Origin: Drechmeria coniospora
Taxonomy: Eukaryota > Ascomycota > Sordariomycetes > Hypocreales > Ophiocordycipitaceae
Length of the DNA: 64,000 nt
NCBI RefSeq assembly: GCF_001625195.1
Contig: NC_054390.1
Location: 2,318,027 to 2,382,026, forward strand
Reading direction: 5' to 3'
Numbering within the stretch: position 1 is the first letter of the stretch; each line of letters begins with the position of its first letter. The notes beneath the pieces were generated by a model. That model saw nothing but the letters and a program-made list of their open reading frames with translations, had not been told where the DNA came from and made no database searches. The position numbers were made by a program, and so were the translations under genes. Positions 36,307 through 46,507 of this stretch are shown here, piece after piece.

Positions 36307-38645
36307 TCATGACCGCTCCGTCCACTCCCGCCCAAGAGACGACATGACCTTGAGCTTGAGCTCCCGCACCTCCCCGTCGCGCGCCTCCATCTCCCGCTGC
36401 AACGCCTCGTACTTCTTTCTCCAGTCGGCGGACGATGGGGGTACCGCTTGCTGTCGGGTCCCCTCGGCCGCGCCGGTGCCCGTCTTCTTCGCCCTCGTCC
36501 ACATGGTACGCGGAACGGCCTGGTGGGTGGTGAAGTTGCCCCTGAAGTGGCCGAAGCGATACTTCCAGACGCATTTGTAGACGTACGAATCCGCGTCCTC
36601 GCGCACCCGCATGCACCTTGGTCGGCTGTTCATGAGGTTCGCCGAGCCGGCAAGGGCGGCGACGTGGAAGAGGAATGCCTGCGGCGAGCTGGCCGACTTG
36701 TACATGGTCTGAAGCATCGCGTTGACAATGGCCGTCGACTCCTCCATCATGGCCGGTTCGTCGGCGTTGCCGTCGGCGTCGGTCCATTCCGAGCTCGACA
36801 TGAGGCGAATGAGATAGGCCATGAGATCCTCGACGTTCGTCCGATCTGCCGTCTTCTCGAAGTAATAGTCGGGCAGACCACCAAGGGAGGCCTGCCAGTT
36901 GTCGGTGGGTACTTTCTTCGCCTGCTCGTAGGCGTCGGCCGTCTCCTTCGCGTACCGCTGCCACGCATCCGCCGGGGTGGCGCTCGGGCCTCGGCAGAGA
37001 GGGCGAGAAGCCGGACGGGCAGCGTCCGGTTGGCCATCCTCCTGCTTCTTCGTCGACACTTCGGGCCAAGGGCTTGACGCCTGCGCCGGTGCTCCCAGTC
37101 GGACCGAGAACGGTACGCGGGGGGAGATGCTCCGTCGAGGGGCCCGCAGCCCGTCGGGGTACGCCTTCGGATGTGCATGCTGCTGTGCATGCTGCTGCGT
37201 CTGCTGTGCCTGCTGCTGCGTCTGCTGTGCCTGCTGCTGTGCCTGCTGCTGCGCCTGCTGCTGTGCCTGCTGCTGTGCCTGCTGCTGCGCCTGGGCCGTC
37301 GTTCCAAAGATGCTCGTCGGCGCAGCTGGTCCATCCACCCGAGGCTCGAGCAGAGGTGGGCACGGCGTTTGACGCCAGCCACGGCGGTCGGGGGGGGACG
37401 GAAATTCCGAGCTGGAGCTTCCCGTGCTTGTCGGCGTGCCGTGGACGGGTGTCCAGGCTGGAAGGAGGGGTCCGCCAACATCGGCCAAATTGGGGAGCTG
37501 CCGATGGTGGTGAAGAAGCTGCTGCTGCTGCTGCTGCTGCTGCACGGATGGTCGTCCACGGTGCCGCCCGGCCGCGTCTGCGTCGTTTAGCTTCCAAGCG
37601 GACGACACGTTCTTCGTCCCTCGCCTGGCAGACGTCTTCGTCCTCAGAGGCGTTGAGAAGGAACGGAGCCGGGGACTGTCGCCCCCCAGGCCGGCATCGT
37701 TCGGCGTCGGCGTCACGGCCGATGCAGGCCTCTGACCGATGCTCGGCGGCACCGGGTACAGGCTGTCGTAGTCGACGCGGTGCGGCATGTCCGGACCTGG
37801 CAACGCAAAGGCACGGCCGCCAGCATCTGCCGGCCACGACGGCTGTGCCGCTGGATACTGGTTGCCGGCGGCGGACGAAGCCATTGATCGCCTCCTCTTC
37901 GCCGAAGCCTTCGCCGCCGCCTCTTCCTCGGCCGACCTACGGCCTCTCTTGGGCCGTATCTGCGGCAGGATGGATCGCAGGGCCATGTCGTCCTCGATGG
38001 CGACGCCGTCACGAACACGGATCGCCGTCGGGTCGGCGTCGGTGGGGATGTTCGTCCAGTAGTCGTTGGGTATGTCCATGAGATACTCAAAAAAGCTCTT
38101 GACGTGCATCGAGTTCATCCATTTCTGCGCCGCCCTCTCCGGTTAGTCCCCGACGTCAAGAGTCCCGGCCCTGCAGGCGCGAATGGCGGAAGGGCAGGCA
38201 GGTGAGGGGAACGTGCCTTGAGACGAACGCCGTACTGAGCCACCTTTTGCGAGCTTTCGTCCTTTGTCGGGTCGGGGGGCTCGACGCCGAGTGTGGTCAT
38301 CAGCTCGGCCCATGTCTTAATCTCCCTGTCGTAGAACTTGCGAACGAGCTGATAGATGGTGAAGATGTGAAAGGATTTGCCGCAGCTCTTGGGAGGCGAG
38401 CTAAACGCCTCCCTCAGCGTGTCGACCTCGGGGCTCGGGGAGAATGGGGTGGCGGGGTTGCAGTAGAAGATGAAGCGAACGTACGCGTCCTCGATGTTGT
38501 CGGCTGTGACGTTCCGGTCCGGCAAAGAAAGGGGTAGTGGCAATTCTTCCTTGGTCCTCGATTCGCGCTGCACAGGAGCCATGCTTGGCCATTCACGTAT
38601 GCCAAAATGGGGGGGTTGTGCCGGCGCGATCATGCAAGGTGCCAT
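36307..38645 (-). CDS. abp2: ARS-binding protein 2 (Abp2)
   Basis: Two exons, 38645-38217 and 38124-36307, encode 748 residues. The N-terminal part (about 42-170) is the conserved Abp2 domain: a DRNVTADNIEDAYVRFIFYCNP stretch with the NIEDAY core, then CGKSFHIFTIYQLVRKF, KTWAELMTTLGVEPPD, SSQKVAQYGVRLK and the W-M-x-SMHV motif that continues across the splice. Abp2 was defined in fission yeast as a protein binding AT-rich replication-origin (ARS) DNA, so a nuclear role in origin or chromatin binding is expected. Basic clusters at 202-223 could be nuclear signals. Gln-rich tracts (Q8 at 338-345 and Ala-Gln repeats at 420-461) lie in a disordered middle, and a second ordered region covers about 540-690, ending in a coiled coil. 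The 92-nt intron has a GC donor (AAG|GCACGT), a CTAAC branch site and a CAG acceptor. Alternative ATGs lie at 38633 and 38582. Confidence 0.88.
37171..37296 (-). repeat. Gln/Ala-Gln coding repeat in abp2
   Basis: On the coding strand, CAG-rich units encode blocks of Gln-Gln-Gln-Ala and related forms, about 42 residues. The near-perfect CAG/GCA units indicate recent slippage. A separate pure CAG tract encoding eight Gln lies at 37519-37542. Confidence 0.9.
38125..38216 (-). other. GC-AG intron of abp2
   Basis: The exon ends in AAG followed by GCACGT instead of GT. A consensus CTAAC branch site lies about 20 nt before the CAG acceptor. Using this donor restores the family junction RLK|KWMNSMHV exactly. 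The nearest GT donors either shift the frame or delete conserved residues. Confidence 0.75.
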
Positions 38646-38861
38646 GTGAAGGGGAGCACGCGAGGGATGCCGGCGTAAGGCACATGTACTGTACAGTGTA
38701 TGTCGAGGGGTAGCTGTAAGGAGATGTAGATGGAGCCAAGAGGAAGTCGATGCAAGGTGCGGTCGATGTAAGGTGAGGCCGACGCAAGGTGAGGTCGATA
38801 TAAGGTGAGGTAGAAATAAGGAGACGTAGTAACGAGAAGTTTTAACGGATGGACAAAAAAA

Positions 38862-39012
38862 GATATATATATATGTGTGTGTGTGTGTGTATGTGTGGGT
38901 GTGTGGGTGTGTGTGTGTGTGTGTGTGCGTGTGGGTGTGTGCATGTGTGTGTGAGAGAGAATGTGTGTGAGTGTGTGTATGTGTGTGTATGTGTGTGTGT
39001 GAGTGTGTGTGG
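38862..39012. repeat. AT/TG dinucleotide microsatellite
   Basis: An ATATAT start passes into about 130 bp of mostly GT/TG with G- and A-containing interruptions. It is potential left-handed Z-DNA-forming sequence, located about 220 bp upstream of the abp2 start. Confidence 0.95.
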
Positions 39013-40815
39013 ATAAATACGTAAATACGTCATGTACGTGTGTGCAGTTATATACGTATGTTTGTGTATGTGTATGTTATGTATATGCGTGCAGGTACGT
39101 GTACGAGCGAAGAGCCGGAGGAGCTCGTCGAAAACGACCTTTGCTCGTACGTTGGCAGCCTGGTTTGGAGAGACTCCGGACGGCAACGTTTCGAGAAAGC
39201 CCCTCCTGAGCGCCGGATGAAGCAAGAAAGGCGCGGCAGCATTAATGGCATCCGCAGTCTTTCGGGAGAGGGGGAGGGGGGGGGGCGAGGGGGGAGGATG
39301 CTAGCAGCATCGGCAAAGAAGCCACGGTGCGTGGGGGGTAGAATCATGCGATGGGCTGAATCATGCGTGGTGGAAGCATCACGAGTCAAAGGTTGCAGGA
39401 AGGTGTATGTCGAATTCGCATGGTACTGCATTTACCACGTAGACGTAAATCATATCTGGCTTGCTCAAACGAGGCCCCGCCGTCGGAAACGCGGACGGAC
39501 TCGGATCGGAACTGGTCGTCATCGGTCATCGGAGGTGAAATACTAGCATGTATCCGGTACGGAATACGAGCTGCGAGATGGACTGCAAGTCACCGGATAG
39601 GGAATGCCATCGGAAGGAGGTATCGATACATCTCTCTGCGCAAACACCATGAGCGAGCGAACTAGACTTTCTCTTGCGGGTGGTGATGGGTGGGTACCTT
39701 AGGCTACAGATCTGCCAAGTGTGGAGACTGGCCCTATCTTGCAGGCCTAGCTTGCGTAGGGAAAAGAGCCCTGGCGAGGGAGAGCTTCTTTTCAAACAAC
39801 GGACGACAAAACAGGCAAGTTTAAGTTCAATGGCGAGGACAGGTGTTTCTTTGCTTCGGCTGTAAGGCTAAGAAACCGTTGGTAGAGTTTGTTGATTGTC
39901 GTCCGTGCGAACCCGCCTTCCGACACGGTACGTCAGAACGGTGGTTGTCATGTGGCGGAGGCTTGCAGGCCACGTCGTCGCGAAGGAGGTAGTGGGTACA
40001 AAAAGGATAGCTTGCCACTGTGCCCGGTTGATACGGCCGTGATAGAGGTCCTTGTACTTCTACATGTAAAGAACGGGCTGTAAGGGCGGCCAGCAGGATG
40101 CTAGTAATACTCATTACATGTACTTGTACGGACGAGGTACTAAAGTTCAAGGAACCCATACTTAGGCTTTACTAATAGGACTAACGGTACGGAGTGGGAA
40201 GTATATGCAGCACTACGGCAAGTACAGTAGTACTCCGTGGGTGGTGTTGGCAATGGCCAGCACCACCTGGCACTAATAAAGCGTGCTTGTACCGACTTGG
40301 TATGCGAAAACGGACGAGTTGTTGCTGGCACCACACCACATATAGTTTACTACTCCGATCTACTAGTACTTGTCCGTATACTAGCACAACCTTTTACTTC
40401 GTATTACCACCAGCTCAGCTCGTTGGTACTTTGTGATGCATCACGAGAGTTGCCGTAGTAGTACAAATTGTTCCTGGTTAGTAAGCAGTAGTGGTCCGGA
40501 TACATTATACTAACAGTTAAAAACAGTTGCAGTTGCAACTTGGCGCGGAGAAGTTACGGTTGCGCAATCGACGACGAACAACGCAACGTGCCGCGTGCCT
40601 AGGTACTAGGTATGCACAATTGTACGAGTAAGTACAGCATGCGTGTGGTGTGCTAACACTGAGTTCGCTCGGCCACGTGTACCTTGCATAGACTAGTACA
40701 GGACAACACGGTACGGTACGGTACGGTGCACATCTACCTAAATACAGTCACTTTTGCCAAGTGACGATTCGGTTAGGTAGCGGCAACACTCGAGATCGAA
40801 TCGACACTTTAGCCT

Positions 40816-40912
40816 CCCGCTGCGCCTACCTACCTGCCTACCTACCTTCCTACCTACTTATCCCCCGCTGCGCCTACCTACCTGCCTACCTACCTTCCTA
40901 TCTACTTACCCC
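40816..40912. repeat. 48-bp direct duplication of CTAC-rich sequence
   Basis: Two head-to-tail copies of a 48-bp unit starting CCCGCTGCGCC, differing at a few positions only. Internally each copy is built of CTAC/CTGC units. Confidence 0.85.
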
Positions 40913-41809
40913 CCATCTACAAGTACTAGCGGACTAGCTAAATACAGACACATCTGCCAGCCTAATACCTACCTGGTGCGGGAGCCTGCCAACTACGTAT
41001 TATGCAGACAAACCCTGGAGCGTGGTCCCGACCTGACTAGAAGAAGGCTGACCCCTTCGGAAGGTTTGACCGTCAGGAGCCACATCTCCGCCGCCCATAT
41101 TTGCACAACCACACGGAGTACTACCGAGCCCACTTCCCCTCGACTCTTTGATTGGCTGTTCCAAGTCGAACATTCCCCAACACTTGAAGAACAACAACTG
41201 ACGAAGAAGAAGGGCATATACCGGCTCAACCGGAATGAGCCCGGCGGAGGCATGATGGGGAAAATGGACGCCGTGGTGACGTGAAGGTTTTCGGTCCAGC
41301 ATTCGCACCTTGTACGTGCCGTACTGTACATGTACATACTTACATATACAGTAAGCGATATGGTCAGCGAACCGTGTGCAAGTAATACATGCGCGTTGCA
41401 ACACGAGCGCAGAGCACCAGAGTACTACTGTAAGTAAGTACAGTAGTGCGGAACCGACCCAGATCCTAGCGATAGGCGAGTTCTTGTACGGTAGTAAGTA
41501 CTTAATTAAGTACGGGGCAAAGGTCGACGCCTCCAGTGCCGGCATTCTCAGTTCCGCGCTTGACCAACTAATTGTACAAGTAAGTACATGTAAGGTGGTG
41601 TGCTGCTGTACATATAAGTACTGTACTTGCAAGTACGTACGGTATGAAGTTTACATACTTAGGATACTGCGTGTGCTTATGCAAGTACACTGTCACGGAG
41701 TATTGCTTGTAGTATCTATGTACTCGTCCTTGCCCTACCGCGCACGAAGTCTTCAATTAGATGTAGATCACCTAATTATCTGTATTTGGCGATAAGGACA
41801 TAATTAAGT

Positions 41810-41890
41810 ACGGAGTACTTCGTACAAACTACGGAGTACTTTGTACAAACTACGGAGTACTTTGTACAAACTACGGAGTACTTCGTACGG
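41810..41890. repeat. 21-bp tandem array of GTAC words
   Basis: Copies start at 41810, 41831, 41852 and 41873 (last partial). Each joins ACGGAGTACTT with a GTACAAACT tail, so the dispersed words here form a regular array. It is followed at 41940-42050 by further palindromic forms. Confidence 0.9.
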
Positions 41891-43248
41891 AGTGCGGAGA
41901 AAACCCAACGAAGACAAAGGCCCACCCCCAATAAACTTGTACTTAGTACGGAGTACTGTACTCCGTACAGTACGGAGGAATATGCCGAGCGCTTAGCACG
42001 GAGAATTACTCCGTACGGCTCCCTTCGGAGTAATGCTCCGTACTCCCTCTCGGCATGTGCCGCCATGAAGGTAAAAAAAAAAGTTACTCCTTCCAGCTCG
42101 TCGGACGACACGAATCCGATTGCAGGATGTCGATGACGCAAGTGTCATGATACGAGTTCAACCACGTACGAACGCAACAAGCACGACTCCCATGTCGGCC
42201 ATATGTCATATACTCTACTTAATTATTCCGTAGTAAACGTCCGTATCCTCGGCACTCGACACGAGCCACACCTTGTACTTGTATACACACAAGGCACTGT
42301 GCGCTTGGCGCTTGGCACTTGAGGCTGGCTCTGCACGCGGCGTTCGGCACTCGACAACGAGTCACTTGCCCTTGTCCCGACGCTGCTTCGCTGCATTCAT
42401 CTCTCAGGCGCAAGAGAAGGCAACGAGCTCCGCGTCGATGGATCGAGCGATGGCGAGGTCCACGTCCTCGGGGATTTCAACGGTCCCGCGAGCGCCAGCA
42501 CGACGGCGGCGCATCATGCAGGACATGCGTCATCCAACAGACTTTTGCAGACGAGTGACATGCATCATTACGGCTGCGTCCTGGTCCAAAAAAAAAATTC
42601 ACCATCGTGCATCGTGGCATGTTGTCCATGAGGCGAGTCTGTGGAGCGAGTCTGCAACTGTCTCCACCAGCCATGCGGCGATGCCGTCTCCAAGGCCGGC
42701 CACGTGCTGCCGTTCCACCAACCGTCCACCCACACCGTGTTCCATGGAGCGATCCCGTCTCGCAGGCCAGGTATTGCGCAGCTTCGTGTGGCAAGCCATC
42801 CACCACCGTGCGGCGATGCCGTCGCCGACGCCCACTGTTGGAGGTCCACCACACACAATCCCTTGTGATGGCATGGCCTGCTCGGCGGCCGGCGGCAATA
42901 CTTGACATGAAAAAAATCGACAACAAAATGGCGGTGCTGCCTCGTCACCGGACATGTTTCCGCTTGACCGGCAGCAGCCATCGGTCTCGGAAGGTCGGCC
43001 AGGGTAGAGAAATACACCCATCAGGAATAAGTACGTTCCCATTTAACATCCCGTGAGGGAGGGGAGGAGCATGACGGCGCCTCTTCGACTGCTGCCACCG
43101 CATGTCCTGATGAAATGACATAGCGGCAAACGTTTGTGGCCCGAGGTGTAGCCAACGGAAGGTGCAAATGAAACCAGACGCCGCGCTTTGAAATGCAAGC
43201 AACGAGCCCACGGTACAGTCGAGAGCCAAAGGTTCGGTCCTCGGCCCC

Positions 43249-44969
43249 TCATGTCTTGCGCCCTCGGCCGCGACCGCTGCTAGTCGTGCCCTGTCGGCTC
43301 ATGGCAACGCCGCCGCCGCCGCCGCCAAAGCTGCTCTGCCGGCTCATCGGCGGCGCCTGGAGACCATCGCGCAGGCCGGAATATGGCCCGCTCGCTTCGA
43401 GCGTCTCGCCGAAAGCGACTGCTTCCTCCTCGTCGCGTCGCAGGGCCGCGATCCCGAGATACTTTCCGGCACGATACGGAACCGAGACGGTCTCAAACGT
43501 CTTCCGGAGACCCCTCGGGTTGTCGAGGTGGCTGCCCGGCTTCCGGCTGTAGTCGTAGTTCTTGAGCGCGGCGATGATCTGCAGGTCCGACTTGAGGTCG
43601 CTGTCGCTCGTCGCAGGAAGCGCCGACTGCTCCGCCGTCACCTTGGCCGACGCTTTGAGGTAATGCCCGGGCAAGCCGACGGGGATCTTGGGGTCCGCCT
43701 GCGCGTGCAAGAGATCGAGGTTGTGGGGGAGCTCAAAGTTGGCCACGCCCTCCATGCCCATGATTTTGTCGTCGAGGAAGTTCTGGTTCGCCGTCCCGCG
43801 CGTGCTGCGCGTCGCATGCGGCGGCTGCTGCTGCTCCGCCAGCGTGGCCGATGGCTGGGACTCGCCGTCGACCTGGCCGTTGCTGTCCCCGTTGGCCGAG
43901 TCGCTGTCGTCCGGGGACGAGCAGCTGCCGTTCACGCGGTGCCGTACCATGGTCCTGTGGGCCGCTATGGCCGCCGAGTTGTAGTGCATCGACAGCTCCT
44001 TCTCCGTAAAAAGGCTGCCGATGCTGTAGACCGCTCCCTTCTTCCTCACCTCGACCCGAGCCTTCTCCGACTGCCAAAGGGGCGTGGTGCTCGTTCCGTC
44101 GAGCGCTCGCCTCGACGGCGCGGGCGAGCCATCGTCGTCGCCAAAGTTCCTCTTCCTCTTCCTTCCATCGGAGAAGTCGTCGGCCTCCTTGCGGTTCCGC
44201 GTCGTCCGCTTCCCGGGATGCCCGCCCGGGCTGCCCGGGTTGGCGAGGCTGAACTGGGCAGGGTTGAGGAGCAAGGCATTTGTCTCGCTGATGTCGAATG
44301 CCTCCTTCTCCTTGACCAGACGATTCTTCTTATTGACCAGCTGATTGATGAGCCGATCACGCATCGTGCTGTTGAGCGCCGCGTGCTCTCGTCTCGCCGT
44401 CGCTGCCTTGAAGGTAAAGGTGCTCTTGTACTCTTGAAGCTTGCGGTCGTGCTCGTTCTACCCGGTGCGAACAAAGGTCAGCGGCGACGGTCGATCAAAC
44501 CCGGGCAATACCGAGCACAAAGCGAAGGGAAAGGGCAGGCAGGTGAAGGTGGCGGGCTCACCTTGGAGTTTGTCAGCGCGAAATCGCGCCTCTCCCACAG
44601 ATCCTGAATGTCGGACATGAACTGGGGCAGCTGCACGCCAGCCATGTCCATGAGGCTTCGGGCGCCCTCGGCATGAACGGGGGCCACCGCCGTCTGCCTG
44701 TGTTCCCTTTCGAGCTCGGCGGCGACGTCGAGCGCGTCGGGGGCGTAGGGGTCGAACCGTTGCAGCTGGCCGACTTCGAACTGGATCTTCTGTAGCTGGT
44801 CGCGGTAGACGGAATCTTTGTCGTCCTGAAACTTGTCCGTCAGGGACGCGAGCCGTTCCATGACCACCTGACGCTTGCGATCTCGCTTCGACTGCGAAGC
44901 CGGGAGTGGAGAGCGTCGGTCGGCCCTGCCACCGAGCGCGGCGGAGACGGCAGCTTCGCTGGCAGCCAT
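43249..44969 (-). CDS. Sds3/Dep1-like subunit of a histone deacetylase complex
   Basis: Two exons, 44969-44562 and 44457-43249, give 538 residues. The 104-nt intron is GTGAGC...TAG in phase 0. A TTG-initiated frame upstream is not used, since the first ATG is at 44969. Residues about 28-95 are a long charged helix with the spacing of the Sds3 domain (RKRQVVMERLASLTDKFQ, then a DSVYRDQLQKIQFEV core). A second helical part bridges the intron (WERRDFALTNSK|NEHDRKLQEYKS) and continues to about 190. The rest is disordered with basic patches (about 225) and a Gly-rich, Arg-Gly C-terminus. Sds3 and Dep1 are scaffold subunits of the Rpd3-Sin3 corepressor, so a nuclear chromatin role is inferred. Assignment rests on helix pattern and architecture recognised by eye. 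The CDS itself is well supported. Confidence 0.72.
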
Positions 44970-45612
44970 TACACGTTGCTGAGTGTAGCGAACCAAATCG
45001 TACGGAAAGCGATGGACGCGGAATGGGTTAGAGAGTGTGTCTCGCAGGTTCCGCAGCGGCGGATCGCGGCTGAACGGGGGATGTTGGCTTGATGACAGCT
45101 GGGAGGTGGCAACGACAGCAGACTGTTCGACGACGTTGGGCTATGGTTGGCAAAATTTCGGATAAAAGAAAAGCGCCGGGTTGGCGGTCGTTGCAAGATA
45201 GAATCAAGTTAGAATGGCCTCATTGCTCTCTCGGAGGAGCAGAAGGAGGCAGGAGGTGCGGCGTGTGCACAAGGTGCAGGCGAAGGTTCGTTGCAACAAA
45301 AGGCGAAGTGAGCCAGCAGATCTGGATGGCTGTGGAGAGTGCGTCGATGTTGTTGTGCTTGGGTCTGCTGCCCATATCGGCTATCAATGCAAAGCATAAG
45401 CAATGTACCCACGACAAGCAGAGCAGGTCGGGGTCAGGCTTGTGTCAGCGAGGCCATCTGTCTGCCAGGTGGGCCTATCGCTGTAAGCGGCTCGGTGATG
45501 GGTTACTACTTAAGTACTGTACTGCAAGAAATCACGTACTAGTCCGTTTCTGGGTTCAACTGCAAGTAAGAACAAGTACATTTGGTAATAGTAAGTAGGG
45601 CTAAGTATACAA
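44970..45612. other. Upstream region of the Sds3-like gene
   Basis: No gene seen. The first about 200 bp is presumably promoter and leader. GTAC words appear near 45510-45600, just before the transposon remnant. Confidence 0.5.
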
Positions 45613-45615
45613 GTA

Positions 45616-45915
45616 ATCGTGCCACGCCCCACCTATAGGTGGTGCTCATCACCGCACCGGGCACATCACCGCAACGGGCACTTTTTCCCACCTGCATCTT
45701 CAATTCCGAATACCTTCATAACAACAATAGTTATAGATTCCAAACTAATCAAAACATATACCCAAGAGGCTATAAAATACCTTGACAAGTTTCCCAAGGC
45801 GAAAATTGCTAACGTTGCCCGGTAATTTATAATACCTTACTAATGCATAAAGTAACAAGTATTAAGTAACACACAAAAGAGCAGCGCTCAAGGCCGCAAC
45901 ACTAAGTTATCTTAG
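45616..45915 (+). repeat. Left arm of the inverted repeat
   Basis: It begins ATCGTGCCACGCCCCACC. Against the right arm the first about 113 bp match exactly. Differences then appear singly (45729-45790) and become frequent, before a second well-matched block with GCAGCGCTCAAGGCC around 45880-45895. Confidence 0.9.
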
Positions 45916-46017
45916 CTAAAAAAGAACGCATTGTATCAGTATATTAATAGGCTTAATACTGTTAATTTTGTAGTGCATCTAGAGTTTATTGCGGATGCGG
46001 TAAATTGCATTTTACAG
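45619..46017 (+). pseudogene. Degraded transposase 5' part, left copy
   Basis: One reading frame can be followed from 45619 to about 46017 with no frameshift but with in-frame stops at 45823, 45841, 45853 and 45913. The peptide carries TQEAIKYLDKFPKAKIANVAR, then an IPY motif, SSAQGRNTKL, and further on ALYQYINRLNT and FIADAVNCIL. These match, in order and spacing, the peptide of the opposite copy. This looks like the N-terminal DNA-binding part of a pogo/Fot1-type transposase. There is no ATG at the start and no DDE domain. Confidence 0.7.
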
Positions 46018-46103
46018 GAGTGGTTTTTGTACACCTGGTAATCCCAGCTAGTACTGCTAAAATGACAGTCCGTAAATAGCGGCGGTATAGCGAAGTACCA
46101 GAA

Positions 46104-46502
46104 TGACTTCAATATAGTAACATTAAAGGCAGTCATAAAATAAGGCGCAGGTAAATTGGCAGTATCAAGCTTATCAATATACCAACATAATGCCTTCTCT
46201 TCTGGCCAATATAACTTTATATTGTGGCCTTGAGCGCTGCTTTTTGATCCGACACCAGATAATCGTTATTAGACATACTGGTAAGGTTTTTTAAACTGTT
46301 AGGTAGCTTTATCAACTTTTGAATCGGGAAACTTATCAAGGTATTTTATTGCCTCTTGGGTATATATTTTGATTAGTTTGGAACCTATAGCTATTGTTGT
46401 TATGAAGGTATTCGGAATTGAAGATGCAGGTGGGAAAAAGTGCCCGTTGCGGTGATGTGCCCGGTGCGGTGATGAGCACCACCTATAGGTGGGGCGTGGC
46501 AC
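46104..46502 (-). pseudogene. Degraded transposase 5' part, right copy
   Basis: The frame from 46502 down to about 46104 has stops at 46299 and two adjacent ones near 46253-46258, and no frameshift. It carries TQEAIKYLDKFPDSK, a PYQ motif, SKSSAQGHNIKL, and then a better-preserved segment with EEKALCWYIDKLDTANL and a FMTAFNVTIL block. It aligns collinearly with the left copy. The outer halves are almost identical and the inner halves clearly diverged. Confidence 0.7.
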
Positions 46503-46505
46503 GAT
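46206..46505 (-). repeat. Right arm of the inverted repeat
   Basis: Reverse complement of the left arm. Several differences are C-to-T in a CA context relative to the left copy (for example ACATATA to ATATATA, and TTGACAAG to TTGATAAG), as expected from repeat-induced point mutation. Confidence 0.9.
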
Positions 46506-46507
46506 TA

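Larger units (their letters stand above)
38646..43248. other. Gene-free interval with TG microsatellite and GTAC block
   Basis: No gene recognised. It contains the abp2 promoter, an AT/TG microsatellite (38862-39012), a 48-bp direct duplication (40816-40912), a dense GTAC block (about 40.0-42.2 kb) including a 21-bp tandem array (41810-41890), and ordinary sequence at 42.3-43.2 kb where partly repeated CACCA/GCGGCGATGCCGTC segments recur near 42675 and 42813. Confidence 0.55.
45616..46505. mobile_element. Foldback element made of two inverted pogo/Fot1-like 5' ends
   Basis: The sequence from 45616 inward is repeated in reverse complement from 46505 inward. The outer about 113 bp are identical and similarity continues for about 300 bp. 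The ends are flanked by TA on both sides (45614-45615 and 46506-46507), the target of Tc1/mariner/pogo elements. Each arm, read inward, encodes a degraded start of the same transposase with a helix-turn-helix-like TQEAIKYLDKFP motif. The two coding remnants face each other and meet between about 46018 and 46103; no catalytic domain is present, so the element is non-autonomous. The interior is AT-rich compared with its surroundings. Superfamily assignment is by the TA duplication and motif style, not by search. Confidence 0.8.

Noticed and set aside
36221..38081. Long frames (up to 538 codons) in other frames and on the opposite strand over abp2
   Set aside because: Shadows of the Gln/Ala-rich, GC-rich abp2 coding sequence; the Abp2 frame has the family motifs.
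43528..44607. 359-codon plus-strand frame
   Set aside because: Antisense to the Sds3-like gene; no motif.
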